From positions 1 through 64,000 of the forward strand of contig JAFXRC010000012.1 of NCBI GenBank assembly GCA_017526585.1: DNA of 64,000 bases. Reading direction: 5' to 3'. The notes under the pieces are model-generated. The model was given only the letters and a program-made list of their open reading frames with translations, was not told the DNA's origin and did no database searches. The position numbers and the translations under genes were made by a program. This document shows, piece by piece, positions 1 through 7,990 of this stretch; positions within the stretch are counted from its first letter, which is position 1; each line of letters opens with the position of its first letter. The stretch comes from Fibrobacter sp. Its GTDB lineage: Bacteria > Fibrobacterota > Fibrobacteria > Fibrobacterales > Fibrobacteraceae.

Positions 1-54
1 CCATGTAAGGTTGCCGCGGTATTTGTACCGCTGCGATATGCTGTAGCTTTTCAT
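1..54 (-). CDS. start of a probable tyrosine-integrase gene (partial)
   Basis: An ATG on the minus strand at 54 opens a frame that stays open to the window edge (18 codons, beginning MKSYSISQRYKYRGNLTW). The short basic/aromatic start with a Y-[KR]-G-x-x-x-W pattern resembles the N-terminal arm-binding domain of phage and island tyrosine recombinases, but 18 residues cannot prove it. The position next to a tRNA fragment (298-336) is where an integrase would be expected. No clear Shine-Dalgarno precedes it. The identification is inference; the open frame is what is seen. Confidence 0.4.
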   Translation of the reverse strand, partial: MKSYSISQRYKYRGNLTW

Positions 55-224
55 ACAAACAAATCTACTAAAATTTGCCTAAAAGTCGGCTCACAAAAAG
101 CTCACAAATGTCTCACATCATACCCGATTTTTGGCGGTTTCCCCCGTCTTTCGGGAAAAACCATTACAAGCGACGGAGAACCGCGACAGACAGTCCAAAT
201 CGCGCCGGAAACCTTGATTTTACT

Positions 225-258
225 GATAAAAAAGGCCCGGAGGCTTTTGCCTTCGGGC
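225..258 (-). terminator. rho-independent terminator downstream of the tRNA fragment
   Basis: On the minus strand a 10-bp stem (GCCCGAAGGC / GCCTCCGGGC, one mismatch) closes an AAAA loop and is followed by CTTTTTT. It lies about 40 nt beyond the tRNA 5' half and would end a tRNA transcript. It also separates that unit from the putative integrase gene. Confidence 0.8.
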
Positions 259-297
259 TTCCAATGGAGTACTTTCTGAAAAATTTCCGGGGCTGGG

Positions 298-336
298 TTG
301 ATAGTCCGCGGCTCTAACCAATTGAGCTAAAGTCCC
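298..336 (-). pseudogene. tRNA 5' half, 3' half missing
   Basis: Reading the minus strand from 336: acceptor 5' strand GGGACTT, TA, a D-arm with stem GCTC/GAGC around AATTGGTTA, then anticodon-stem strand GCGGA and loop CTATCAA. The sequence is textbook up to about tRNA position 38. It then continues CCCAG instead of a pairing TCCGC, and no T-arm (GGTTCGAATCC type) or 3' acceptor strand follows before the terminator. The loop resembles that of tRNA-Asp (CTGTCAA) but the identity is uncertain. A promoter box and a terminator still flank it. A likely cause is integration of an element into the anticodon region with the intact tRNA rebuilt at the other end. Confidence 0.6.
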
Positions 337-346
337 GATAGTGCGC

Positions 347-354
347 CAAATATA
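347..354 (-). promoter_or_regulatory. TATATTTG promoter box of the tRNA unit
   Basis: On the minus strand TATATTTGGCGCA lies 10 nt before the first tRNA base. TATATTTG fits the Bacteroidetes-type TAnnTTTG -7 element. The same 14-base string CTATATTTGGCGCA occurs before rpsP at 40400-40407. Confidence 0.55.
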
Positions 355-380
355 GTCTTTTTTTTTCGGAAAAAGGGACG

Positions 381-1814
381 TTAAAGTCCGAGTTCTCCAA
401 AAATCAGCAGGTATTTGGAAATGGTCCTGCACCATTCGTAGTGGAATCCGCTGTAGGCGTTCACTACGCACTTGTCCCAGTCGGCGACTTCTGTCTTGTA
501 GACATTCAGGGCGTCCTTGACGCAACGCAGCATCTGGTGCGGGGCGTTGGCGTCATCGACGAGGAATGCATTTGCTTCGCCTGCGGTTTCGAGCGCATAG
601 CTCGTAAGCATTGTGGCGACTCCTACCGTGCGACCTGTGAGGGGAAGCGTACCGGCTGCCATTGCCTTTAGGATAATCGAAGAGGATGGCTCGCGGAGAT
701 TGGCGGCGAAAAGGGCGTCTGAGCCTGCGAGCGTATCGCGCAACAGGATGATTCCATCGTCCTTGTCGTTGTCGAGGTCCTGCAGATACATGTTTTCGGG
801 ATACTGCTGGGCGAAGTCCTGGTAGTAGCCCCATTCACTGTTTTTCGACGAAATACCGACGATGATAAAGATGTCCAGTCGCGTAATGTCGGAGAGTACC
901 GTGGCGAGCGTTTCGGATGTGTTGCCCGCTTCTTCGTCCAGATGGACGTAAAGCACCATGCGGTTCTTGAAGTCGACTCCCAACTTATTCTGCAACTTTG
1001 CCTTGGCTCGTGCCTTGGCTTCCTTGATGGGCAGGTTGTCGTCGAGGTTGAAGTCCCATACCTTGTAGCTTACGCCGAACTGGACGCCGATAAGCTTGTC
1101 TGCGCAGCGGTTTAGGAATCCGCTGATGCCGCCGGGCAAGTTGGTGTTGAGCATGGCGTCGCGGTAGCCCGGAGACGGGAACAGCACCTTGGTGGCATAC
1201 AGGATGCCCGCCTTCAAGAGGCTGACCTTGCCCCAGAATTCGTATCCGTCCATGTTGAAGTCTTTAGCCGGAAGACCAATCTTTCCGATTTCGCTTGCAG
1301 CAATGTGGAAATCGTAGGTGATGTTGTGGACGGTAAAGAAGAAAGGAATTTTTCCGGCGAAGTCTTGGTAGGTGGTCTGGGCGAGGGCGCCTGCGAGGGC
1401 TCCGCCCCATTCGTGACCTAGAACGGCCTGGCACTGGAAGTGCGAAGCTTCGGCGTAGGCGAGTGCTGCCGATGCGAGGAAGGCGAACCGGATATGGTTG
1501 TCTGTATACGGGGCACTCTGCGGAGGGCCGTATACATAAGGTCTGCCGAAATACTCCTCATTATATATATAGGTGTGCAGCGGGTCCTTTTCGGATACCC
1601 ATATTTCGTAAGGCTTGTTCTGGAGCTTTTCAACACCCTTGAAGATACAATGGTAGGAATCAATGTCAGCGAGCAGACTTTTGAAGAAGGGGGAGCAGGT
1701 TATAACAGTAGTCCCGGCGCTAGCGAAGGCGTCGGTCATGCGATTGACCGCTGTAGCCAGTGGGCTGGTCTTTCTCCAGTTTCCGGCTTCGGGGCTTACA
1801 ACTAGGATGTTCAT
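381..1814 (-). CDS. glycogen/starch synthase-like protein (GT5 fold)
   Basis: 477 residues, close to GlgA length. The N-terminal Rossmann half begins MNILVVSPEAG, has TVHNI near residue 160 and an EFWGKVSLLKAGILYA segment near 190-205 that matches the GT5 EFxGKxxxxKAGIxxA signature. The C-terminal half has an EPSSSIILKAMAAGTLPL stretch like the EPCGLxQxxAMxYGT region. Known GlgA enzymes transfer glucose from ADP-glucose to glycogen. The N-terminal KTGGLAD sugar-nucleotide loop reads KTSPLAT here, so donor binding or activity may be altered. Start ATG 1814; transcribed toward the tRNA fragment. It may work with the GH57 branching enzyme at 50029, or be a diverged regulator. Family is firm, catalysis is not. 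Confidence 0.75.
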   Translation of the reverse strand: MNILVVSPEAGNWRKTSPLATAVNRMTDAFASAGTTVITCSPFFKSLLADIDSYHCIFKGVEKLQNKPYEIWVSEKDPLHTYIYNEEYFGRPYVYGPPQSAPYTDNHIRFAFLASAALAYAEASHFQCQAVLGHEWGGALAGALAQTTYQDFAGKIPFFFTVHNITYDFHIAASEIGKIGLPAKDFNMDGYEFWGKVSLLKAGILYATKVLFPSPGYRDAMLNTNLPGGISGFLNRCADKLIGVQFGVSYKVWDFNLDDNLPIKEAKARAKAKLQNKLGVDFKNRMVLYVHLDEEAGNTSETLATVLSDITRLDIFIIVGISSKNSEWGYYQDFAQQYPENMYLQDLDNDKDDGIILLRDTLAGSDALFAANLREPSSSIILKAMAAGTLPLTGRTVGVATMLTSYALETAGEANAFLVDDANAPHQMLRCVKDALNVYKTEVADWDKCVVNAYSGFHYEWCRTISKYLLIFGELGL

Positions 1815-1914
1815 CCGCTACGCGTTCTCCAAACAAAATTTTACTTTCGAAGTAAGTTTAGCATAAATTTATTTAATTATTTTTAGAATGAAAGTACAAA
1901 AAGTGTTTTTTTTA

Positions 1915-1971
1915 CAAAAAAAGCTTTTAATCTATCTATATTAGTTGAAAACAATCAACTGAAGGAAACAA
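1915..1971 (+). promoter_or_regulatory. promoter and RBS of the TPR lipoprotein gene
   Basis: An AT-rich stretch with TTTACA and, downstream, TATCTATATTAG is followed by an AAGGAAAC ribosome site just before ATG 1974. The TATATT box is like those before several other genes in the window. The assignment is by eye. Confidence 0.45.
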
Positions 1972-1973
1972 AA

Positions 1974-3029
1974 ATGAAAAAAATGCTAATTGCCTCTTTG
2001 GCTGCCGCTGTCGCTTTCACGATGGTCGGTTGTAAGGGTACCAATGAAAAGCGTGGTGACGAACACCTGAAGGAAGGTCGTTATCGCAATGCCATCAATT
2101 CCTACCTGGAAGCTAAGAAGAAAGGCAGCATGTCCGATGAATTTTATGATAACTTCACGCTCGCCCTGGTGCGCGCTGCCGAAGCTGAAGCCAAGAAGGA
2201 CTTGAACAGCGACCTGATCAACGGCTACTTTGACAAGGCTTCCGTGAACATGGCTGAAGTCCAGAACGCTGAAGTCGTGGAAGAATATGTGACCAAGCTT
2301 GCAACGATCGGTAAGCAGCAGGCCGCCCAGGAAGGCATGGACTACGGCACGATCGTGAATGCCTTTGCTAAGATCGACTCTGCTCTCGTGACCGCCAAGG
2401 CCAAGGGTGCTGGCGAAGCTGCCGTGAAGACCATCCGCACGGAAGCTGAAAACGCTTATGTCGCAAAGAACCTCTCTGACGCCGTGGGCGAATCTGACCC
2501 GGTGGTGAGCGAATACCAGATTATGAAGATTGCCGAAATGGCACCGGAAAACGCCGATGTGAAGGCTGCTCTGAACAAGAGCCGCAAGGGCACTCGCGGT
2601 TACTTCCTGATCTTCGGTGAACAGATTGGCGAACCGGTCAGCCGCCGCATCGACAAGTGGGGCTACGTGATGGCTTTCCCGACTATCAAGATGGCTCCGG
2701 GTTCTCTCTCTGGCGAACTCCAGTTCTGGGCTTCGACGGGTAACAACACCGAACTTGATCCGTCCAAGATTAAGGTTGTATCTACCGACGGTCGTGAAGC
2801 AATTGCCAAGGCTAGCGGTGGCTGGTGCGAAGCCGAAGTCCTCGTTGGCAAGAAGGGTCAGGAAAAGATCGAAAAGAAGAAGCAGGCTATCAAGGGCGGC
2901 AAGGGCAAGCTCATGAACGAGTTCCAGTGCTCCGTGAACGTCTCCTTCTCCTTCCCGAAGGACTTCGTTCCTGACTATGTGGAATACAAGGACGAATACG
3001 GCATTGGCCGCAAGTTCCTCGGTCAGTAA
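1974..3029 (+). CDS. TPR-like outer-membrane lipoprotein
   Basis: 351 residues. A lipoprotein signal (MKKMLIASLAAAVAFTMVGC) ends in lipobox VGC, so Cys20 should be lipidated. It is followed by a helical stretch EHLKEGRYRNAINSYLEAKKKG typical of one tetratricopeptide unit, then more alpha-helical sequence to about 200. The C-terminal 130 residues look beta-rich, with a positively charged EKIEKKKQAIKGGKGK segment. Good AAGGA ribosome site, monocistronic, closed by a strong terminator. The bias toward a few highly used codons (aag, gaa, ctg, gtg) suggests a highly expressed gene. Specific role unknown; an envelope structural or assembly role is inference. Confidence 0.7.
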   Translation: MKKMLIASLAAAVAFTMVGCKGTNEKRGDEHLKEGRYRNAINSYLEAKKKGSMSDEFYDNFTLALVRAAEAEAKKDLNSDLINGYFDKASVNMAEVQNAEVVEEYVTKLATIGKQQAAQEGMDYGTIVNAFAKIDSALVTAKAKGAGEAAVKTIRTEAENAYVAKNLSDAVGESDPVVSEYQIMKIAEMAPENADVKAALNKSRKGTRGYFLIFGEQIGEPVSRRIDKWGYVMAFPTIKMAPGSLSGELQFWASTGNNTELDPSKIKVVSTDGREAIAKASGGWCEAEVLVGKKGQEKIEKKKQAIKGGKGKLMNEFQCSVNVSFSFPKDFVPDYVEYKDEYGIGRKFLGQ

Positions 3030-3057
3030 TTTATTGCTGCTAGAGAATTTTAGTGGA

Positions 3058-3086
3058 CGCCCTCGGTTAACTCCGAGGGCTTTTTA
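3058..3086 (+). terminator. terminator of the TPR lipoprotein gene
   Basis: GCCCTCGG-TTAACT-CCGAGGGC followed by TTTTTAT, 29 nt after the stop codon. Confidence 0.85.
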
Positions 3087-3281
3087 TATAGGTGTTACTG
3101 GGGCGTTCGAACCCCGTTAGAAAGGGTAGCGAAAGACTTGAATCAAAGCTTGGACCGACTGCGAGATTTGTAACGAACGAGCCCCGGTGTAACCGGCTAG
3201 CGAGTGAGTGCAAATATCGCGAGGAGGTCCTTGTTGAACTTGACAAGGCTTTCGCGAGGGGAATGCCTTCCCCTTCATAAA

Positions 3282-3304
3282 AAAACACCGGGCAGAACCC
3301 GGCG
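3282..3304 (-). terminator. second terminator beyond the barrel gene
   Basis: On the minus strand CGCCGGGTTCTGCCCGGTG followed by TTTTTTT. Stem CCGGG/CCCGG with a short loop. It lies beyond the terminator at 3343-3366, so it backs it up. Confidence 0.7.
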
Positions 3305-3342
3305 CTTAAAATCCTTATGCAGGTGCTCTTGTCTGTGAGTAA

Positions 3343-3366
3343 CAAACGCCTCGTATTAACGAGGCG
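3343..3366 (-). terminator. first terminator of the barrel gene
   Basis: On the minus strand CGCCTCGTTAATACGAGGCG followed by TTTGTT, about 60 nt past the stop of the gene at 3426-4556. Confidence 0.75.
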
Positions 3367-3425
3367 TGGTTACGAGAGCGAGCGCTCTGGGTACGTACTT
3401 TTATGATTGGGCGCGAGCAGTCGTG

Positions 3426-4556
3426 TTAGAAACTAGCCTTGCCACTCAAGCCGAGGGAGAATCTTCCCTTGCCGAACGGGGTGTTGTCCGTGTCGGTGAA
3501 GTTGTAACCGTACCAGATAACGATTTCGGTCTTCATGGTGGGGTAGAGGTAGTGGTTCATACCCAAGAAGGTGAAGTCGTCCTTGTGCTTTTCGGTATCC
3601 GGGTCGTGGTATTCGTAGCTCACGCCCAACGTATACTTCTTGTGGATGTTGAAGCTCGGTTCAATCGCGAACAGCATCTGGTCGTCCGTCATGAGCTGCG
3701 GTGCGGCGTCGTATTCCTTGTCGGTGATGGTGTAGGCGAATGTAGTGGCAAGGTTGAAGATAGCGTAGTTCATGCTGGGTTCAAGCAAGAAGGAGTGGAC
3801 TCCCTTGCCCTTGTACGGATGCAGGCCCCAAACGACATAGATGTCATAGTTGAACTTTTCGTAACTCTTGCTCCAGTCGACTTCGGTACCCAGAACGTAG
3901 GTGTGGGTACGCTCGATTTCGGAGCCGAACACCCAGTCGAGGCTGGGGGTGATGATCAAGTGTTCGTCGGTGTGGTTCAAAAGCGGGAAGGCGTAAGTGG
4001 TGAACATCGCGATGGTGTGGTCCGTGTTGTCGGATGCACCCAGGTAGAAGGAGCCCTTGCCGTATTTTTCGTTGCCGACATCGAGCCCGACACCGCGCAG
4101 CTTCTGTTCACGAGTGATCACGGCGTAGCGGGAAACATCGCGCCAGAAGTAGTAGTTGTACGCACCTGCACTGTAAGTCATGTCGCCAAAGACGAGGCTC
4201 ACTTCGTGGCTCACATCCCAGCGGAACTGGACTCCGTCGAAATCGAAGGAGTTGTTGCGACCATCACTGCCCATGGCGGTCGAACGAGCAAGTCCGTGGC
4301 GGACTTCGGATTCCTGAAGGTCACCGTTTTGGTCCACGAATGTGCTATGGGTTGTTCCCATGACGACGACAGAGATGTTTTCATCAAGATGAGCATGGAG
4401 AGCGAGGTCGATATCCTGGTTCCCTGCGTTGGTGGGGTCAAAGTCGCTGTCAAAATAGCTGGCGTAGTCCATATTTACGTCGCCGTGGACTTCGATGTCT
4501 GCGGCGAACGCTGCGGTGGACGCTACCATAGCCAGGGGCAAAATCAGTTTGCGCAT
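3426..4556 (-). CDS. outer-membrane beta-barrel (porin-like) protein
   Basis: 376 residues from ATG 4556. That start puts a clean signal peptide, MRKLILPLAMVASTAAFAAD, at the N-terminus; upstream in-frame codons would bury it. The mature protein is made of alternating hydrophobic/polar strands rich in Tyr, Trp, Asp and Gly, and ends in GLSGKASF. A terminal aromatic residue is the usual BAM recognition signal of outer-membrane barrels. No named porin family is recognised. Divergent from the lolA-like gene, with about 125 bp between the starts. Export and fold are well supported; substrate is unknown. Confidence 0.7.
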   Translation of the reverse strand: MRKLILPLAMVASTAAFAADIEVHGDVNMDYASYFDSDFDPTNAGNQDIDLALHAHLDENISVVVMGTTHSTFVDQNGDLQESEVRHGLARSTAMGSDGRNNSFDFDGVQFRWDVSHEVSLVFGDMTYSAGAYNYYFWRDVSRYAVITREQKLRGVGLDVGNEKYGKGSFYLGASDNTDHTIAMFTTYAFPLLNHTDEHLIITPSLDWVFGSEIERTHTYVLGTEVDWSKSYEKFNYDIYVVWGLHPYKGKGVHSFLLEPSMNYAIFNLATTFAYTITDKEYDAAPQLMTDDQMLFAIEPSFNIHKKYTLGVSYEYHDPDTEKHKDDFTFLGMNHYLYPTMKTEIVIWYGYNFTDTDNTPFGKGRFSLGLSGKASF

Positions 4557-4682
4557 ATCAGTTTCCAATAAGAATTGAATTTTTTCTTGTGCAAAGATAG
4601 AAATTTCCATGGCGGAAAGCCAATTGCCTAGGGGCGTAATTTTGTAAATTTGCTTATATTCCTTATTATATGGAGTCCTGAA

Positions 4683-5315
4683 ATGCGCGGTTTGTTTCAT
4701 TTGTTTGCCCTAGTCCTGTTTTTTGCCGTGGTTCCTTCCATGTCGATGACTGCTGATCAGGCCATGGAAAAGTCCAAGGCTTGGTTCAAGTCGGGAAAAG
4801 CCTGGAGTCTTGATTTTAGGGTCCAGGTATTCTATGCGGATTCTCCGGATATCGCGTCCCAGAATGGGAAACTCCTGGTGGCTGAGGGCGACCGCTTTGT
4901 CCTGGATATGGCTGGAATCAAGTTCTATAGCGATGGCGAAAGCTTGTGGCAACACAACATGGAGCAAAAACAGGTGCTGATCAAGTCTGTCGAAGACTTG
5001 TCGAGTTCCTTGCACCCGTCGGAACTTTTGTTCAAGTACCTGAACTGTAAGGCCAAGGAAATTTCGGAAGGGGAGTTCGGCGGAGAGAAACTGTGGGTGC
5101 TGAAGCTGGACCCGTCCAAGTATGCAGGCCAGTTTACCCAGATGGAAGTCTGGCTTTCCAAGAAGGATTTTTCGCCGAAGCGCCTTTACACGGTGGATCC
5201 ATCGGGGAATGGTTCCTGGTACAACATTGTGAACCTGAAGGTGATGAAGTCGGTTGCTCCGGGAGACTTCAAGTACAAGCCGATCAAGGGTGTCGATGAA
5301 ATCGATATGCGATAA
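4683..5315 (+). CDS. lolA: LolA-like outer-membrane lipoprotein carrier
   Basis: 210 residues. Start ATG 4683 is chosen because GGAG sits 7 nt upstream and the protein then begins with a signal peptide (MRGLFHLFALVLFFAVVPSMS). The mature part has the LolA pattern: a helix AMEKSKAWFKSG, then a curved sheet of short strands (FRVQVFYADSPDIASQNGKLLV, DGESLWQHN, LWVLKLDPSK, QMEVWLSKKDFSPKRLYTVDPSGN). LolA ferries lipoproteins through the periplasm. It heads a tight run into a secreted protein, a PorV-like barrel and recF. It could be a LolA-fold paralog with another cargo. Confidence 0.75.
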   Translation: MRGLFHLFALVLFFAVVPSMSMTADQAMEKSKAWFKSGKAWSLDFRVQVFYADSPDIASQNGKLLVAEGDRFVLDMAGIKFYSDGESLWQHNMEQKQVLIKSVEDLSSSLHPSELLFKYLNCKAKEISEGEFGGEKLWVLKLDPSKYAGQFTQMEVWLSKKDFSPKRLYTVDPSGNGSWYNIVNLKVMKSVAPGDFKYKPIKGVDEIDMR

Positions 5316-5330
5316 AGAAGGATATTGACG

Positions 5331-6938
5331 ATGCTTATGAAAAAGTGTTCGGTGATGCTGTTGGTAGGGCTCATGGCTGCGGCATCTTTTGCCGCAGAGA
5401 CGCTCTTTAGTAATTATGCGTTGAATGTGAACGAAGCCGGAAAGCCCGGTGCGCTTTGGGTGTTTTCTCGTGGTGATATCTATAGCGGTGCAACGCTCTT
5501 GACCTTGAACTTGGGAACATCGGGTGTGCAAGTTTCCGGTTCCGAGCAGGGGCAGGTTTCTGATTCCATGACGGCAGTACAGGATGGAATTTTTAGCGAT
5601 GTGCTTGCTGAACATAGGCGGACACCGTCGGTCTATGCGGGAAAGCTGGGCTATGTGCTTCCGATGGTCGGCTTGGATGACGAAGGAAACCATTTGCAGC
5701 CTTCGGGCTTCTTGTCGGTGCGAGGCGTAGACAATATCGTAGAGACACCGTTTGAAGTATTCGAAGCTATGGAAGATCTTGACTCGGCTATGCATTATGC
5801 CGTGAGTGGATTCGCATACGATTCTGTCAAGAATCAGCTTTGGATGGCGCGCGGAGCCGCGGGGCTTGGCTTGTATGACTTTTCTGGCAAGGGCTCAGCG
5901 AAAAAGGAAAATTATGTGCTGAATACTTCTACCGAAACTTTGGAACTTGCCAAGTCCAACTACAAGTGGAATGCCAAGAAAAATCCGTATGTATTTGACG
6001 TGAAGCAGCACCCTGAAACGGGAGAGCTTTGGCTTGCGACATCGAAGGGGCTTTGGAAGCGCAGCTCGGATGGCAAGGTTTCGAAGGTCTCGACAAAGTT
6101 GGATTCGACGGCTCGCGTGACGGGTCTTTGGATGGGCGGCGACCCGCTTCAGATTATCTCAGAGACTTCTTACAAGGAGAAGGAGTCGGTGAAGGGTGCC
6201 TTGTGGGTGCTCCGCAAAAAGGCGAAGGATTTTTCGAAGGTCGTGTTCCTGGATACAGCGGGCAAGGCTCAGAAGAAGGATGTCTACGATGATGGGGACT
6301 TCACCGTGAGTGGAGTTGCCTTTGTCGGAAAGACTGCCTTTGTCGCTGTCGGTACATCCGGCGGTTCTGTCAGCGGATACTTCAAGCTGGATTCTGCGGG
6401 AATCCGTGCGTGGGACAAGGATGATGACGGCAAGAACCAGTGGCTCTATGGTTATGAAACCGGTGCGACGGACCGCGATGCAATTATCACGTCTATTTGT
6501 TCGTTCCCGTTGAAGAAGGATTTGACGGGGCTTGCGATTGCCACATACGGCAACGGAATTTCTGTTTCAGCCGATTCCGGGAAGACCTGGTCTACGATTC
6601 TAAACCGCGCCAAGCTGGGCGGCAATCTGGGTTCCATCCGCATGGTTCCTTCGGTGATTACGGCGGGGGACCAGTCGCTGGTTTCTTATAAGGTTGGCAA
6701 GGAATCGAAAATTACGATTGATGTGTTTAGCTACGATATGCGGAAAATCCGCACCATCGTCAAGGATGCGCCCCGCGATGCAGATGCTTCGCGCAGCACG
6801 AATCCCAAGGAAGACTTCTGGGATGGAAAGGACAAGACGGGTAGGCCCTGCACCATGGGCGTCTACTATGTGCGCGTCAAGGACAACCACGGTCATGTCG
6901 GCTGGGGAAAGGTGATGACCTTGGGAGGGCACAAGTAA
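5331..6938 (+). CDS. secreted beta-propeller protein with C-terminal FlgD-like Ig domain
   Basis: 535 residues. AAGAAGGA lies 9 nt before ATG 5331; a TTG at 5325 and an ATG at 5337 are alternatives. The signal peptide ends near SFAAET. The middle has repeated blade-like motifs (ETGELWLATSKGLWKRSSDG, ISVSADSGKTWS) typical of regulator/BNR propellers. The last 110 residues (ITIDVFSYDMRKIRTI, WDGKDKTGRPCTMGVYYVRV) match the FlgD Ig-like module that Bacteroidetes and Fibrobacter use as a C-terminal sorting or anchoring domain. The next gene, a PorV-like barrel, begins at the last base of this stop codon. Possible type IX-like cargo; function inferred. Confidence 0.65.
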   Translation: MLMKKCSVMLLVGLMAAASFAAETLFSNYALNVNEAGKPGALWVFSRGDIYSGATLLTLNLGTSGVQVSGSEQGQVSDSMTAVQDGIFSDVLAEHRRTPSVYAGKLGYVLPMVGLDDEGNHLQPSGFLSVRGVDNIVETPFEVFEAMEDLDSAMHYAVSGFAYDSVKNQLWMARGAAGLGLYDFSGKGSAKKENYVLNTSTETLELAKSNYKWNAKKNPYVFDVKQHPETGELWLATSKGLWKRSSDGKVSKVSTKLDSTARVTGLWMGGDPLQIISETSYKEKESVKGALWVLRKKAKDFSKVVFLDTAGKAQKKDVYDDGDFTVSGVAFVGKTAFVAVGTSGGSVSGYFKLDSAGIRAWDKDDDGKNQWLYGYETGATDRDAIITSICSFPLKKDLTGLAIATYGNGISVSADSGKTWSTILNRAKLGGNLGSIRMVPSVITAGDQSLVSYKVGKESKITIDVFSYDMRKIRTIVKDAPRDADASRSTNPKEDFWDGKDKTGRPCTMGVYYVRVKDNHGHVGWGKVMTLGGHK

Positions 6939-7990
6939 TGCTTAGACAAAAGAATTTTGCTTGCCGCCCCTGGTTTGCTGCCGTCGTGGCACTTTTGCTT
7001 GTGTCTTCGGCTGTTGCGGGGAAGCGCGCTACGCTGGGTAGCTTCGATGGCTTTGTGGAACGCATGGGTGCGGGTACGCGTGAACTTGGTCGAGGCAATA
7101 CGGGCTCTGCCGATACGGCGTCGATGCCGGCGGCGTATTGGAACCCCGCCATCCTTGGTTTCCGCGAAAACTTTGCCTATACGCTGAATGCCGAAAAGCG
7201 CGACTTGGATCGTATGGGCGGCTCCCTGGGACTGGAATCTAAGATTGGAAAGCGCATGGGGGTAGGCCTTGCGATGCTTTACCGTGGCGACTTGAACTTC
7301 GACGTGATTAACGAAGATGATGAGACCATGGGCACGGCGACGCCGTACTTTACCATGATGTACTTGGGCTTTGCCTACCGTGCTACGCGTCGAGACGCAT
7401 TCGGCCTTTCGCTTTCGATGAGCTACGACAATCTGGACATCGCGGAATACTACGATGGCGTGGAACTAGTCGATGACTACCGCAGCCCAGTAACGCTCAA
7501 CCTGAGTTGGCTTAGGCAGTGGAATGACAAGTGGTCTACTTCGGTGGTGATTCGCAACCTGAGCTTTAGCGAGAACTTGTCTGCAAAGTGGAGCAAGAAC
7601 ACGAGTACGGACAACTCCGTTGCGAGTACCGAAGGGGTGCGTCCGAAGGTGTTGCAGATTGGTCTCGGTTACCGCACCAAGCTGCTTGGCAGGTCGGCAT
7701 ATGCCTGGATGGAAGCGCTTGATTACCAGGTTGCCGATGAGTTCTTGGCGTTCGATCCGGATTTGCATGTGTGGACGGGCCGCGTCGGTTTTGAGTACGA
7801 AGTTATTACAGATGGAACGCTTCGCCTGGGTATGGACGATCTCGACTGGACGGTGGGTGCGGGCTACAAGTTCAACATTCGCATTGGCAAGAAGAAGTAT
7901 CCGTTCGATGTGAACTATGCCCTGATCTATGAAACTGAGGCGGGAATCTGGACTCCTCTCAGCTTTGGCCTGCGGGGCTATATTCCGTGA
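6938..7990 (+). CDS. PorV/PorQ-like outer-membrane barrel protein
   Basis: 350 residues with a signal peptide (hydrophobic core WFAAVVALLLVSSAVA). The mature start ..GRGNTGSADTASMPAAYWNPAIL.. is the conserved pattern of the FadL-type PorV/PorQ barrels (G-x-x-N-T-G-x-A-D, then a WNPA motif). Alternating strands continue to the C-terminus. PorV proteins act as outer-membrane shuttles in type IX secretion. Start ATG 6938 overlaps the previous stop by one base and its stop overlaps the recF start, so translation is probably coupled. The pairing with a FlgD-tailed secreted protein fits a secretion or surface-attachment role. Confidence 0.65.
   Translation: MLRQKNFACRPWFAAVVALLLVSSAVAGKRATLGSFDGFVERMGAGTRELGRGNTGSADTASMPAAYWNPAILGFRENFAYTLNAEKRDLDRMGGSLGLESKIGKRMGVGLAMLYRGDLNFDVINEDDETMGTATPYFTMMYLGFAYRATRRDAFGLSLSMSYDNLDIAEYYDGVELVDDYRSPVTLNLSWLRQWNDKWSTSVVIRNLSFSENLSAKWSKNTSTDNSVASTEGVRPKVLQIGLGYRTKLLGRSAYAWMEALDYQVADEFLAFDPDLHVWTGRVGFEYEVITDGTLRLGMDDLDWTVGAGYKFNIRIGKKKYPFDVNYALIYETEAGIWTPLSFGLRGYIP

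Larger units (their letters stand above)
3087..3425. repeat. hairpin-rich gap with degenerate tandem units
   Basis: About 340 bp with no convincing gene. It contains successive short inverted repeats each followed by a (T)AGCGA/CGCGAG-type tail: CCCGTT..AGGG then TAGCGAAAG; CCGG..CCGG then CTAGCGAGTGAG; CCTTGTTGAACTTGACAAGG then CTTTCGCGAGG; and GAGAGCGAGCGCTCT. Two minus-strand terminators (3282-3304, 3343-3366) lie in its right half. Short frames on both strands lack ribosome sites and look non-coding. It may be a degraded intergenic repeat or a structured RNA. Confidence 0.45.

Noticed and set aside
1-290. Open plus-strand frame from the window edge to about 290
   Set aside because: Runs across the terminator and has no protein-like pattern.
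3092-3280. 62-codon plus-strand frame (and a 92-codon minus-strand frame) in the gap after the TPR lipoprotein
   Set aside because: No ribosome site, no domain or signal, and it lies over hairpin units and terminators. Treated as non-coding repeat-like sequence.
3366-4571. 401-codon plus-strand frame
   Set aside because: Antisense shadow of the outer-membrane barrel gene, which has a signal peptide, terminators and a C-terminal Phe. Composition (Val-rich) is typical of an antisense frame.
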